64,000 nt of DNA from Conchocele bisecta (lineage: Eukaryota; Mollusca; Bivalvia; Lucinida; Thyasiridae): NCBI GenBank assembly GCA_029237695.1, contig JAQRGA010000042.1, positions 682,001-746,000 on the forward strand, in the 5' to 3' direction. The position numbers and the translations under genes were made by a program. Below the pieces are notes generated by a model that saw only the letters and a list, made by a program, of their open reading frames with translations, did no database searches and was not told where the DNA came from. Every line of letters starts with the position of its first letter. The first letter of the stretch is position 1. This document shows, piece by piece, positions 10,140 to 21,100 of this stretch.

Positions 10140-11345
10140 CTAATCTAATACATATAGTAATATAAACATACCGATTATAAACATACAAAAACCAATAATT
10201 CTAGCAAGTCTAACAGCCCCCTTCTTTTGATATATAATATGAGCTATCTTCATTATAACTACTGCCGGTAATACTATAAACAGTATATCTTCGCCGATTC
10301 CTCCTACTACTGACAGTGCTTTTAAGAATAGATTGGGATAAATAACTGTAACTAATAACGGAGGCAAAAAAGATATACAGCTTACAAGTATTTTATTATC
10401 TGTTTTACAATATGTAAAAAGTAAATCTCTTATAAAACCAAATAGACCTGCACCATTAGCAGCAAAGGAACATGTCACAGCTATTATGCTAAATATTAAA
10501 CCGGCTATTGTAAAATAATGACTCTTAAGCAGCTCACTCATAGCTACATTAGCCGCCCAGCCATGAATATTTGAATAAACGATACTCATTGTACCTGAAC
10601 CATTTTGATGAAGCGTACCAAGAACAGCTGTAACCCATATTAAATTTATTATTAGCCCCATAAAAACACCAATAAAAATTGCTTTATAAGTAGCCTTTTT
10701 GTTATAATTAAGTGTCCTCGATACAGTAGGTATTATATTGTGAAAATGAAAAGTTGAAACTGCAATAGGTAGACATATAGGTAGATAAATCCATGATGAA
10801 AAATATAGATTTTTTATATCAAAATGATTAAGTCCTGTAACAAGCATTATGGTAAAACATGTCCATAGCATAAGCATGAGTAAAAACATTCCTTTGCGTA
10901 AGACTCCTAATCCAAAAATAATAAGACTGACAGCAAGGCAAAAATAAACTAACAAAACTATTATACTATAATTTGCTAAAGAAGGAAAAAGAGCAGAAAC
11001 CATTGTTGTTATTCCACTTAAATATGCAACAAGCACTCCATATAGAATAACTAAATTACATGCAATGGCCAGCCATTTGGCAGTTGTACCAAGTTCCCTC
11101 TGAAAGAAAGAAGGAATGTCAAAATTTTTCTTTGATGGATCTATTCTGTATACAATAACCAGAGCAGCAAGAAACATTACAAACCAAAGTACTATAATAC
11201 CTACAATAGATGGAATGAAGCCACCCAATCCTGCAGTTATCGGCAATGCTAATACTCCAACACCTAAAACATTTCCTAAAACCAACAATGATGAACTAAA
11301 AATAGATAAGCCTGACGGTTGTTTATGAAGTAAATTATCCATCAT
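10140..11345 (-). CDS. Aromatic amino-acid permease (HAAAP family, TyrP/Mtr-like)
   Basis: Inner-membrane secondary transporter for tyrosine or tryptophan. The roughly 401-residue protein has about eleven hydrophobic segments. It opens with GLSIFSSSLLVLGNVLGVGV and LALPITAGLGGFIPS, the unwound first helix of the family, and contains FHFHNIIPTVSR, which matches the conserved 'F.FHNi.P.v' segment of TyrP-like proteins. The frame opens at 11375, but an AAAGGG box sits just before the paired ATGs at 11340-11345, so I start there. It is convergent with the preceding AsmA-like gene. The substrate cannot be told from the sequence. Confidence 0.85.
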   Translation of the reverse strand: MMDNLLHKQPSGLSIFSSSLLVLGNVLGVGVLALPITAGLGGFIPSIVGIIVLWFVMFLAALVIVYRIDPSKKNFDIPSFFQRELGTTAKWLAIACNLVILYGVLVAYLSGITTMVSALFPSLANYSIIVLLVYFCLAVSLIIFGLGVLRKGMFLLMLMLWTCFTIMLVTGLNHFDIKNLYFSSWIYLPICLPIAVSTFHFHNIIPTVSRTLNYNKKATYKAIFIGVFMGLIINLIWVTAVLGTLHQNGSGTMSIVYSNIHGWAANVAMSELLKSHYFTIAGLIFSIIAVTCSFAANGAGLFGFIRDLLFTYCKTDNKILVSCISFLPPLLVTVIYPNLFLKALSVVGGIGEDILFIVLPAVVIMKIAHIIYQKKGAVRLARIIGFCMFIIGMFILLYVLD

Positions 11346-11514
11346 ATCAAACCCTTTCTGTTTATTTTTTAGCATAAATATTAAAAAGTATTTTATACTT
11401 ACAAAGTTATACTAAAATTTTAATAGATTCCATTATACCTTATATTATATTTCTTAATAAAAAAAAATTACATACTGTAAAATATGTAATTTGAACAATA
11501 AAATAATAAATTAC

Positions 11515-12228
11515 TTAGCAGGAATATGGAATCAAACCTTTATACTTAACATAGTAACCATCGTATAAAAATTTAACGGGATATATTTCCACGCCTGCAC
11601 TGCCTGCAAGTTTAAATATTTTAGCAAAATTCTTATCTGTTTTGATATTAGGTCGAAATTCTTCAGCATCAACTAAAATTAATATTATTAATGCAGATTT
11701 AATTAGATTCTTCTTTATTTCTATCAGATGTGTCAAATGTTTTGCCCCTCGTACTGTTGGTGCATCAGGAAATAAAGCAATACCGTTATCAAGTAGTGTA
11801 CACCCCTTTACTTCAACCCAAATTTTTTCCTCTCTATTGATTGTTAATAAATAATCTAATCTAGAATCTTTATATTTTTTCTCTGGTTCTATTTTAGAAA
11901 TATTTTTTATAGGACTTAGCAATCTATTTTTAAGTAAATTTTCAGATATATATCTATGATATGAAGAATTTATTAAAATCCAATTACCATTACTTCTTGC
12001 GGCAATAATATCCCATTTTGTTTTTCTGTTAAGATTATTAGCTTTTTTTAATAATATTTCATTATCTGGAAATAATAGCTCCTTCAATCTTCCCGGGTCA
12101 TGGAGATGAACATATTCAAAACCATCATTTCCCGGTATTTTTACAGTTACAGCAAACCTATTTTCCCTTTTAACAAAATATCCCTTTGCATCAGGCTTTA
12201 TTTTAAAAATATTTTCATTATTTTCCAT
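11515..12228 (-). CDS. sfsA: SfsA family protein (DNA-binding / putative nuclease)
   Basis: SfsA proteins carry an N-terminal OB-like nucleic-acid-binding domain and a C-terminal PD-(D/E)xK-like fold; E. coli SfsA was first described as a sugar fermentation stimulation factor. Visible family segments are HLHDPGRLKELL, SRLDYLL, KIWVEVKGCTLLDNGIALFP and DAPTVRGAKHLTHL. D and ExK of the nuclease-like motif are present in RLDYLL and VEVKG. The frame opens at 12270 with TTG, but the ATG at 12228 (MENNENIF) has a GGAG box and gives a normal 237-residue length. No operon partner is present. Confidence 0.9.
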   Translation of the reverse strand: MENNENIFKIKPDAKGYFVKRENRFAVTVKIPGNDGFEYVHLHDPGRLKELLFPDNEILLKKANNLNRKTKWDIIAARSNGNWILINSSYHRYISENLLKNRLLSPIKNISKIEPEKKYKDSRLDYLLTINREEKIWVEVKGCTLLDNGIALFPDAPTVRGAKHLTHLIEIKKNLIKSALIILILVDAEEFRPNIKTDKNFAKIFKLAGSAGVEIYPVKFLYDGYYVKYKGLIPYSC

Positions 12229-12451
12229 ATAATAAACTCCGCAATAATATAAAATTTTATTAAACAACACCTAGATAAAAATTATAATTCTCCATGATAT
12301 GCTTTTTAATATAATCTATTACTTAAAAATCAATAATATACTCTAGAAAATAGATTATATTAATGGAAATAATTATAGGATAAAACTTGAATCAACACTT
12401 AATGATACTATTTTACTACCATTAATAACAAATAAAACTAGGAGTAAAATA

Positions 12452-13057
12452 ATGTGCGATGAAAAAATAATTAAAGTTGGTGTGAATGTTCCAAATTTTG
12501 AGATAAATACTTTTGATCCAAAAAACAATGAATTTGGTAAATTTTCTATGGAAGAAGCTAAAAAAGCGGGTAAATGGACAATTCTATATTTCTATCCTGC
12601 CGACTTTACTTTTGTATGCCCTACAGAGCTTGCAGATGTAGCTTCTAAATATGAAGAGATTAAAAAACAAGGTGCTGAAGTTATTGCTATTTCTACTGAT
12701 ACTGAGTTTGTACATTTGGCTTGGAAAGATTCAGAATTGCTACTTAAAAATGTTAAATACCCAATGGGTGCCGATCCAACGGGGAAAGTATCTAAACTTT
12801 TCGGAGTCTATGATGAAGCTACAGGTTTAGCATTGAGAGGAGCATTTATTATTAACCCAGAAGGTGATGTTGTTTCTTCAGAAGTAAGTTTTTATAATGT
12901 CGGCAGAAATGCTGATGAACTTTTAAGAAAAGTTAAAGCAGCCGTATATGTAAGAAAAAATTCAAATGAAGTTTGCCCTGCTAAATGGGATACAGGAGAA
13001 AAAACTCTTACACCTTCTGAAGCAATGGTAGGAAAAGTATACGATTCAGTAAAATAA
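12452..13057 (+). CDS. ahpC: 2-Cys peroxiredoxin AhpC
   Basis: Thiol peroxidase reducing hydrogen peroxide and organic hydroperoxides. In 201 residues it shows the peroxidatic site FTFVCPTELAD (C56) and the resolving site NEVCPAKW (C175), so it is a typical 2-Cys enzyme working as a dimer or decamer. Length and both motifs match AhpC. No AhpF or thioredoxin reductase is beside it, so its electron donor is encoded elsewhere. A strong terminator follows at once, marking a monocistronic unit. A TTGAAT/TATTTT pair with a 16-base spacer at 12387-12414 could be the promoter, though this is weak in such A+T-rich DNA. Confidence 0.95.
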   Translation: MCDEKIIKVGVNVPNFEINTFDPKNNEFGKFSMEEAKKAGKWTILYFYPADFTFVCPTELADVASKYEEIKKQGAEVIAISTDTEFVHLAWKDSELLLKNVKYPMGADPTGKVSKLFGVYDEATGLALRGAFIINPEGDVVSSEVSFYNVGRNADELLRKVKAAVYVRKNSNEVCPAKWDTGEKTLTPSEAMVGKVYDSVK

Positions 13058-13084
13058 TATATTATATCATATATAAAACAGCTT

Positions 13085-13113
13085 AAAAAGCCGGTTTATT
13101 ACCGGCTTTTTTT
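13085..13113 (+). terminator. Intrinsic terminator of ahpC
   Basis: Inverted repeat AAGCCGGT / ACCGGCTT with a five-base loop followed by a run of seven T. It lies 28 bases after the ahpC stop. Confidence 0.92.
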
Positions 13114-13387
13114 ATCTCTAAGTTTTTTACTAAAATTTATTTATGATGATCTGAAGCTATAACTCTTCTATCCTTTAAGTAATATTTATAACCGATTATA
13201 ACTCAATGCAGATGAAAATTTTCTGCTGCAGTGAGATCATCGCTGCCAATAATTTCCATTATATATTCATCACACATAACAATTGCTATATCTTCACTGA
13301 TCCTTCCTCAAAAAATACTTAATTATAAGTATATATCTTTTTTCATAATAATTTCACATATTTTAAATTTTTGATTGCATGTATACC

Positions 13388-13626
13388 CATTCTGTATATA
13401 ACTGTAAGTATATAATGTTGTATAGTATCTGAAATACAGATGGAAAGTTCTCAATATTCCTAAAATATTCAAATATTTGATATGTGAAAAATGTAAAGTC
13501 TATAATGCAGATATTGTCCAAATGGGAATAAGCTCTGATAATTTGCATTTACTTATTGGTGCTAATCCGTAATCTGGAATATATCGTTTGGCAAGGGCAG
13601 CAGAATGTTATATATCCATAATAATT
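13388..13626 (+). pseudogene. tnpA: Decayed IS200/IS605-family TnpA (Y1 transposase) remnant
   Basis: Reading successive frames gives HSVYNCKYIMLYSI, then after a shift KYRWKVLNIPKIF, VQMGISSDNLHLLIGANP, and after another break FGKGSRMLYIHNN. These match in order the IS200 TnpA landmarks HSVY.L.YH, KYRRKVL, the DHVHLLI metal-binding segment (here DNLHLLI, so the first His of the HUH pair is lost) and the KGrSSRml segment. At least two frameshifts and several stops show it is dead. It sits between ahpC and the helicase operon, about 65 bases before that operon's first start codon. Confidence 0.72.
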
Positions 13627-13690
13627 AGGTAGGAGTTTAAGGAATTGACGGTCGGACTGCCTTTATATTTAAAAAAGAGGTGAACGAAAT

Positions 13691-15355
13691 ATGTTAAATG
13701 ATCACGAGCTTTATTATAAATTTAATCAAAAGATATATGATACCTACTTTTCAGGTAGATATGACGGTGAAACTTTTGTTTTGATGATTGATGACTATTT
13801 TATTAAAAATTTATGTGGAGAGCTTGCTATAAAGCAGGAAGAGTTGATTTCGTCAATAAGTATTTCTTTACGTAATCAATGGGAGGAGAGTATTGTAACA
13901 TATAATAAAGAAGTACCATCATATTTAGGTTTTATTGGTATTGCTATTTTTGCTGCTTATCAAATGGAAGACAGTGAAGAAGAAGACGGATATACTGCCG
14001 CAGCTTATTATCCCCAATTTAAAAAATTGTTGAATCGGAATATTTACAGAGTTTTTAAGGAAATATATGCATGTAAAGTTCTTAAGCATATAGAGCCTGC
14101 ATGGGAAGAACTGAGAGATTGGAGTGCAAAGAAAGATATTGATTTATGTATTCCTCTTAAGAAAGAAAGGAAAAATAGGTATGTGCAATATCCTCTTTCT
14201 CAGGCACTGTTGAATAAAAAGGATTTAGAAGATTTACCATCTTTTTTTAAGAAGTGCAGTCTTAAACCGGGTGAGCAACTGACATTAGAAAATTTTATTT
14301 CTATAATTGAACCAATTAAGTATAACTCTTTAGGAACAAGATTTTATAAACTTTATCTTGAAGATGATAAAAGAGATTCCATTTTAAAACAGTTATTTAA
14401 TTTCTATCAGAATTGGGATGGAGAAGATTCTATTTCAAATCGGAATAGAGATAAAAAAGATACTGAAAAATCTGTTACTGCAAAGAGTAAAACACAACCT
14501 AAACAATTATTTTTAACTGTAAAGTACAGCAGAGAGGATTGTAACACTGGCGATATCAAATTTATGGTGGTTGATGACCGTGATGATTGCCAAAAAAAAT
14601 ATCCGGTAAAAGATTTATTCAAAACACTGAAGGATGATGGTTTTAGAACTTATTGGCCTTCAGACAATATTCTTATATTTGAGCCGGATGAAACTTATCC
14701 GAATTACTGGAACGAATGTAGATATATTCTTCCTAAATCAGAATACCTAGTAATTACTGATTTGGTAGACAATTTCGATAAAATGGATTGTGAAATTAAG
14801 AAAATAGATGAATATAGTTTTATCTGTTTATCATTTGATGACTTAGAAAAAGTTCCTGATAATATTCTTAAATATTTCACAAAGAAGTACCCTGTTAAAA
14901 CTATCAATGGATTAAAACTTAATAGAACTACATGGCTATATGGTGCAGGGCCTGATATTACTGCTGACGACCCTGATATTACTGTAAGGCTGAACGGAGA
15001 TAAAATTCTATTTGAAAAATATAAACCTAAGGAATATAAATTCAGCTGTAGAGATTGTAAACCCGGTACTTACAATGTTAAACCAAAAGATGCAGTTGGG
15101 TTAGAATTTACTATTGAAAATCCTCCTATAATTTCACTGGATACTACTAAAAAAGGATGGTGTTTAAATCGTAAGGATGATAAATGGATGCCCGAAAGTG
15201 ATGAACCTAATCTTAAAGGTCTGTTTTTTAAACAATGCAGAGAAGTTGAGAGCAGATCCATGATAATTGAATGGATTAAAGCTAATAGATATAAAAACTT
15301 AAAAGATGATATAGCATTACCATCAGTGATAAGAAATATAAGGAGAGCAAAATAA
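13691..15355 (+). CDS. Unknown protein, first gene of helicase (candidate defence) operon
   Basis: 554 residues with no family I recognise. The N-terminal third is helical and acidic (EDSEEEDGYTAAAYYPQFKKLLN near 95-117); a low-complexity Asp/Lys/Asn linker around 245-275 divides it from a beta-rich C-terminal half that ends in a basic helix. No membrane segment, signal peptide, or nuclease or methylase motif is visible. An AGAGGTGAAC box precedes the ATG. Its stop shares one base with the next ATG (TAATG), so the two are translationally coupled. Function can only be inferred from its neighbours: a partner of the DUF1998 helicase. Confidence 0.8.
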   Translation: MLNDHELYYKFNQKIYDTYFSGRYDGETFVLMIDDYFIKNLCGELAIKQEELISSISISLRNQWEESIVTYNKEVPSYLGFIGIAIFAAYQMEDSEEEDGYTAAAYYPQFKKLLNRNIYRVFKEIYACKVLKHIEPAWEELRDWSAKKDIDLCIPLKKERKNRYVQYPLSQALLNKKDLEDLPSFFKKCSLKPGEQLTLENFISIIEPIKYNSLGTRFYKLYLEDDKRDSILKQLFNFYQNWDGEDSISNRNRDKKDTEKSVTAKSKTQPKQLFLTVKYSREDCNTGDIKFMVVDDRDDCQKKYPVKDLFKTLKDDGFRTYWPSDNILIFEPDETYPNYWNECRYILPKSEYLVITDLVDNFDKMDCEIKKIDEYSFICLSFDDLEKVPDNILKYFTKKYPVKTINGLKLNRTTWLYGAGPDITADDPDITVRLNGDKILFEKYKPKEYKFSCRDCKPGTYNVKPKDAVGLEFTIENPPIISLDTTKKGWCLNRKDDKWMPESDEPNLKGLFFKQCREVESRSMIIEWIKANRYKNLKDDIALPSVIRNIRRAK

Positions 15356-17193
15356 TGAAATATTTAGGAATTATATATAAAGAAAGGGGATCCTATTCTG
15401 CAGAGGTTAAAGTAGTTCGTTGTATAGATGACGAAGATAAGATTTCAGAAGATGATTCATTAAAAAATCTTAAAAAAAAATTCCCGCCAAATGGTTTTGT
15501 TCATTTAGGGAATAAAGGGAATTATAATAGAGGTGATACTATAACTTTTTCGCAAAATCTTAAAAAGCTTAACGATGATATTTTAGATGAAAAAGATCAT
15601 TTTCAGATTGATAGCAAAGTTGAATTATTTCAGGCAAAGAAGATATATGGAACATTAGACTGCATTTTTTTTAATAAAAATAAATCTTATATAAAAGAAG
15701 ATATAAACGAGATTATAGACAAAGATATAAATTATATTAGTACTGATTTTAAAATAAAAGATAATTTTTTTTATCTTTATAATCAAGGCTGTGTACTTGG
15801 TAAGTTTAAAATTGAGAATAAAAAAATTATCCCAGTTAAAGGAAAAGAAATTAAATATTGGAAAGCAGATAATCAAAAATTACCTATTTTAGGGTATGAT
15901 GTGCGCTATGACCTTATGCTTGAAGAACCTGATTGTGAGCATGACATTGCAGATTGTATGAATTCAACGCAGTTGGCTAAGTGGTTTAAAGAGGAATTAG
16001 GAAAAATTAATAACGACTTAACTGACGAACTACTTAATAAACTACTTAATAAACGTGGATGGCAGGAAAAGCTAGAAAATAATGTAGAGTCTTACAAAAA
16101 TACTGATGATAGAGTTTTATTTAAAGTTAGACTCAAAAGGATCTTTGATAATCTTGATTTCGTAAAGCTAAAATATGAAGATATTCTATCTTTTGCAAAA
16201 GAATCTAGTACATTTCAAAAAATATATGATGACTCAATTAAAGAATTTAAAGAGGAATTGTTGAAAGATAGTAGTTTGCAAAAAGAAAAAGATAGCTTAC
16301 GCAAAGAGATAGAGAATAAAAAAGATGAACTTTCTGAGTTAAAGAATAAAATTGCAGAGCAGGAAGAGTTAAACCTAGATAAAAAAGCTTTAAACGACTA
16401 TTTAGAATCTGAAAAGGAGAGACTTTTAAAAGATTTCAAGATTTTTTCAGGCATAAATCCTCAGCCTAAACTTCCTGCAGAGTGTAAACAAATTAAGAAT
16501 TACCGTTTGGAAGTCGTAGAAAGTAATGATTCAATACTGGATGATAGGGAAAGCATTATCAAAAGAATGGAGTATTATTTAAGTTCAAATGGATTAAACT
16601 CGAAATATGCAGAGTATTATTTAAAACATATAGAATCTTATAAATTTATTTTTATTCCTGATGTAAAAATAGCCAAAGCATTTGTAGAAGCTGCGGGTAA
16701 ATCAAAATATATACTTCAGCAAGTTGGTTGTGACTGGTTGAATTTTAGAACTCTTTGGGATAATGGGTTTAGTGAGATTTGGGAAAGTAGCTGTAATAAT
16801 CCTGATTTATTACATATACTCATTTTGCAGGATATTAATTTATCATCACCGGAATGCTGGGGAAAACCATTATTTGATTTAATCAGAGGTGTAAGAGATA
16901 AAGTACCCTATAGCAATACTGAGTGGCCGGCTAATTTACGGATAACGGCAACAGTTCTCCCCTTTGATAATCCACCGATAGCTCTGCCGTTATATCAAGG
17001 AACATTCATGGAATGCGGGGTAATAGAAAAAAGAAAAGATCTACTATCTGAAAATGATACAAAAGAACCTGCTGAACATGCTGAAGGATATTTTATATCT
17101 CCCTTATTGGAAAAGCATTTTAAAATAGATGAACTTGAGCAGAGTAATTCAAGGGATGAACTTAATAAATTAGATGATTACTTTAAAGGATAA
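15355..17193 (+). CDS. Coiled-coil protein with a degenerate McrB-like AAA+ domain
   Basis: 612 residues in three parts: an N-terminal beta-rich region (1-200), a long coiled coil (about 290-365, alternating Lys/Glu/Leu) and a C-terminal domain (about 428-558) that looks like an inactivated McrB-type AAA+ module. The evidence for the last is LLHILILQDINLSSPECW, placed like a Walker B 'LDEINLA' segment but lacking its acidic pair, followed by WPANLRITATVLPFDNPP, resembling the 'p.Nl.iigT.N' sensor-1 stretch. The expected P-loop position reads FIFIPDVKIAKAFVEAAG and has no GxxGxGK[ST]. It starts on the last base of the upstream stop, and the next gene begins six bases after it. A scaffold or sensor role is inferred. 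Confidence 0.8.
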   Translation: MKYLGIIYKERGSYSAEVKVVRCIDDEDKISEDDSLKNLKKKFPPNGFVHLGNKGNYNRGDTITFSQNLKKLNDDILDEKDHFQIDSKVELFQAKKIYGTLDCIFFNKNKSYIKEDINEIIDKDINYISTDFKIKDNFFYLYNQGCVLGKFKIENKKIIPVKGKEIKYWKADNQKLPILGYDVRYDLMLEEPDCEHDIADCMNSTQLAKWFKEELGKINNDLTDELLNKLLNKRGWQEKLENNVESYKNTDDRVLFKVRLKRIFDNLDFVKLKYEDILSFAKESSTFQKIYDDSIKEFKEELLKDSSLQKEKDSLRKEIENKKDELSELKNKIAEQEELNLDKKALNDYLESEKERLLKDFKIFSGINPQPKLPAECKQIKNYRLEVVESNDSILDDRESIIKRMEYYLSSNGLNSKYAEYYLKHIESYKFIFIPDVKIAKAFVEAAGKSKYILQQVGCDWLNFRTLWDNGFSEIWESSCNNPDLLHILILQDINLSSPECWGKPLFDLIRGVRDKVPYSNTEWPANLRITATVLPFDNPPIALPLYQGTFMECGVIEKRKDLLSENDTKEPAEHAEGYFISPLLEKHFKIDELEQSNSRDELNKLDDYFKG

Positions 17194-17199
17194 ACTTAT

Positions 17200-18168
17200 A
17201 TGTCTTTAGATGATTTTTTAAAATTGCAGATACTGCTTTTTAAGTGGCTTAAATTAAAAAATAGGGAACTTCAAATTGAATATATCAACTGTAATTGTCT
17301 GAACCTGTTAAACTCCTATGAAAGTGTGAATGTTTCTGATTTAAGAAACAGATTATACCATTTATTTTTCCCACTTGTCAAAATGGGATTAGTTGAATTT
17401 GCGGGGGATGGAAAATATGCATTAGCTTCCTCTGTTTTAATTAAAAAAGAATCGGATAAACAGAATTTTTTGCAATGTGCCGGGATTAATTTAGATAATC
17501 GCTATAGTGAAAAGTTAAAGTTATTGACTTCAAACATGAAAAAAGATGAATTTGGTATTTATAGATTTCTCATAGAGAGAAATAAATTAGCAGAGTTTAT
17601 TAAAGATAATAGAGATTTACCTACTGTTGTAGATACCTCGGTCAGTGTTTTTTTGAAAAACATCCCTACATTAAAAGAGTATATAATATCATCTGAAAAA
17701 GTAAATCTTCCTGAAGTTAAGCAGAGATTTACTCTCGGACGGAAAAATTATTTTAACTGGAAAAACTCTCCTAGTGATAAATTAGATGGTTTATATAGAG
17801 CTTCTGAAGAAGTATATTCAAAGAGGTATTTTCTATTGGATAATGACTACTACAAAATAGAAGGTCGTGAAAAGAATCCTGATGCAGATTTTATTTCCAA
17901 GTGTTACAACTGTATTTTATCTTCCCGCAGCGATAAACTCTTTAGGTATTTTCCGAATAAATCACTGCTATTGATAAATAAACTTATTTACCCCTACATC
18001 CCGATTGTATTAGAACGATTGTTGAGAATACCTTCAATCTGTTCTGAGAAGTCAGTTTTTGAAAAAGACAGATATATTAGATTTCCTAATATAGATATCA
18101 GCTTTAAAAAAGAATTAACACGAATTTTTAACTATGAAATGGAGATTGTCAATGAAAAACCCTCTTAA
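17200..18168 (+). CDS. Unknown winged-helix-like protein of the helicase operon
   Basis: 322 residues. The N-terminal 80 (LRNRLYHLFFPLVKMGLVEFAGDGKYALAS) resemble a winged-helix fold in which a helix leads into a beta-hairpin wing. The middle contains RFTLGRKNYFNWKNSP and YSKRYFLLDNDYYKIEGRE. The C-terminal third is helical and basic, with YPYIPIVLERLLRIPS. No catalytic motif is visible. The gene lies six bases after its upstream partner, and its last 17 bases overlap the helicase start, so co-translation is expected. DNA binding is an inference from the fold guess only. Confidence 0.75.
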   Translation: MSLDDFLKLQILLFKWLKLKNRELQIEYINCNCLNLLNSYESVNVSDLRNRLYHLFFPLVKMGLVEFAGDGKYALASSVLIKKESDKQNFLQCAGINLDNRYSEKLKLLTSNMKKDEFGIYRFLIERNKLAEFIKDNRDLPTVVDTSVSVFLKNIPTLKEYIISSEKVNLPEVKQRFTLGRKNYFNWKNSPSDKLDGLYRASEEVYSKRYFLLDNDYYKIEGREKNPDADFISKCYNCILSSRSDKLFRYFPNKSLLLINKLIYPYIPIVLERLLRIPSICSEKSVFEKDRYIRFPNIDISFKKELTRIFNYEMEIVNEKPS

Positions 18169-21100
18169 AATTTGGCGTGAATTAAAGGATATGTATTTAA
18201 GATATATAAATAGCGGTCTGCCTCTCAGTGATGAAAAATATACTGCTGAACGTGATGAATTATATAAGACTCCCGGTGCAATTTGCCAGCCTCTGATTTT
18301 AGAGCTTATTACAAAATATAAAGAATGTGATACTATTTCCGAAGTATGTAAAAAATTAAAATTAAGTGATGAATTTGCTGATTTTTCCCAATGCGGATTC
18401 TTTCCTGATGAACGTAAGCTATATGAACATCAGTTTAAGGCTATTGAAAAAAGTTGTGTTGATAGAAAAAATATTATCGTTACAACAGGAACAGGCTCAG
18501 GTAAAACTGAATGTTTTCTGCTTCCCGTAGTCCATGATTTAGTAGAGGAATCAAAAAAGTGGGGGGCTGATAGAAAAAGAGCTGTAAGAACATTAATACT
18601 ATACCCGTTAAATGCATTGGCTGAAGATCAAATGGTAAGGCTGAGACGTGGGCTGAATAGTAAAAATGCCGATGATACAGGTGCTGCCAACTGGTTGGAT
18701 AATAAACGTCGGGGTCATCGATATTATTTTGGTAGATATACCGGGTCTACTCCCGGTAGAGGATATGATAAAGAAAAACAAAAACCTTATTTAAAAAAAG
18801 AACGGGAAAAATTAGAGAAAAACTGGGCTTCTGTAAAACAGGCTTCTGATAAAACCGGTAACCATGATTTACTTTGTATGGAAGAAAATTCAGCAGAAAT
18901 GTGGGAGCGATTCTCTATGCAGGAAACTCCGCCGGACATTCTGATTACAAACTATAGTATGCTCAATATAATGTTAATGCGGGAGAGAGAAGATAATATT
19001 TTTGAATCTACAAAACAATGGCTTTCTGAAGATAAAAAAAATGTATTCCATCTAGTTATTGATGAGCTGCACTCTTACAGAGGTACTGCAGGTACTGAGG
19101 TGTCATACTTACTTAGAGTACTTATTGATAGATTGGGTTTAAATCCTGATTCAGAACAGATACAGTTTTTTGCTTCAAGTGCTTCTATGGAAAAAAACAG
19201 TAAAACAGAAGAATTTATCTCATCATTTTTTGGAACAGATATTAATAATTTTGGAAGTAGATATGAGATTATAGAGAATCCTAAAAATAAAATTGTTAAA
19301 GAGAATGAATTACCTAAGTTAGATCCTGATATTTTTTGCAATATTGTAGATGGAGCTGAGGATAATAATAACTCCTATAATATGAAAGAGTTATATGAGA
19401 AATTTAAATTGGATCTGTGGATGAAATATTCAATGCAGAAATCGAATGGAGAGTTAATTTCAAAAAATATAGAGGATATATCTGAAAAAATATTCGGAGC
19501 AGAATTAGAGGAAGAGAGACGGGAAAAGGCAGTAGAAGGTTTATTAATTGCAGCAATAGCTTTTTTACCAATGAGAGAACATCTGTTCTTTAGAATTATA
19601 GAAGGGTTGTGGGCATGCACAAACAGAGATTGTAATGCCGTCGACGCCAAATTTAAATTTGAAAATAGAAAAATAGGTAAAATTTATAGATATCCGAGAG
19701 CTATGTGTAAGTGTGGAAGTAAAATTCTGAATTTATTAGTTTGCCGAACATGCGGTGAAGTGTATTTTGGAGGATATTTGACGTGTGATAATGAAGGCAG
19801 TGCTAATGAAAAAAAGACTCTTTCTATAGCACTGCCTGTTTCATTAGAAGAAGCAGACTACACAACAATTTGGCCTTCCTCTGAATCTGATGAATTTAAA
19901 AAAAATATTTCTAATAAATCTAAAAAAGACAAGTATAAAAAATGTAATTTTAAGCATTCAGATGCCTCTTTTATTGAAGAGCGATTTGGTAAATATAGCT
20001 TTTTTACTTCTGATAGAGATAATTATGCAGAATATCCTAATACATGTATTAATTGTGGAGTATTTTTTAAATCGAAAGATAACAACTCATTTACTCCGAT
20101 ATCTAAGCATAGTACAGGAGTGCAGAAAGTAAATCAGGTTATGGCAGACGCTTTACTTCGTATACTTAATAGTGAAAAAACTTCCGACAATAAAGAAAAA
20201 CTCGTAATATTTTCTGACAGCAGGCAGGCTGCAGCCAAACTATCTGCCGGTATTGAACTTGATCATTACAGAGATACATTGAGGCAGATAGTTTTAAATT
20301 CACTTGAAAGTGACACTGAATTAAGAGATGTTATTGAACGATATTTAAATAAAAAATTTACGGACGAAGATAGAGAAATATTAATAAATTTAAAGAATAA
20401 TGGTACTGGATTTCAACAAAAGATTCTTGCTCTAGCAAACTATAAGTCGGCCTTTAATGATGACAGTGAAGAATTAACTTCTTTTTTATCAGGAAAAACA
20501 GCAGTACCGATAAATCAGATTACTTCAAAAGTTTATCAAAAATTATTAAAACTTGGAATTAATCCTGCAGGTCCATATCCATCTTTAGCATGTTATAACG
20601 ATAAATCATGGAAAAAATTCATAAATTGGAAAAAATACAAAAATTGGAAAGAATTTAAAACATTGGATAATATAGATCCTAATGAAGATAAATTTATTGA
20701 AAAACTTAAATCTTCATGTTCTTCAGAGCAGCTGGTAACAATCTTTGTTCATAAAAAACGCTCATTTGAAGCTATTAAACTTGGTTTTGTATCTGCGAAT
20801 ATTAAAGGTGAGGATGAGAAATTCCAAAATCTGGTTAATGCTGTAGTAAGGATCATGGGTGAATTATGGATGATAAAGGGAATTCGCTTTAATCAATCCT
20901 ACATCTTTAACTCATTTCCCAAAAAGGTAAGTGAATTTATTTCGAAAATTTATGGAGGGGTTAAAAATAAAAATAACCCAAAGGTAAAAGAACTTTTGAA
21001 AATTATGACCAGAAATGAGGGAAATGAGATTATAGATTCAAATTTTGCCTTAACAGGCAAAAATCTTTTTTTTACAAAAAGTAAGGTTGGGGATAAAATA

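Noticed and set aside
13363..13548. 61-codon minus-strand frame
   Set aside because: It is antisense to the tnpA fossil and has no ribosome binding site or family.
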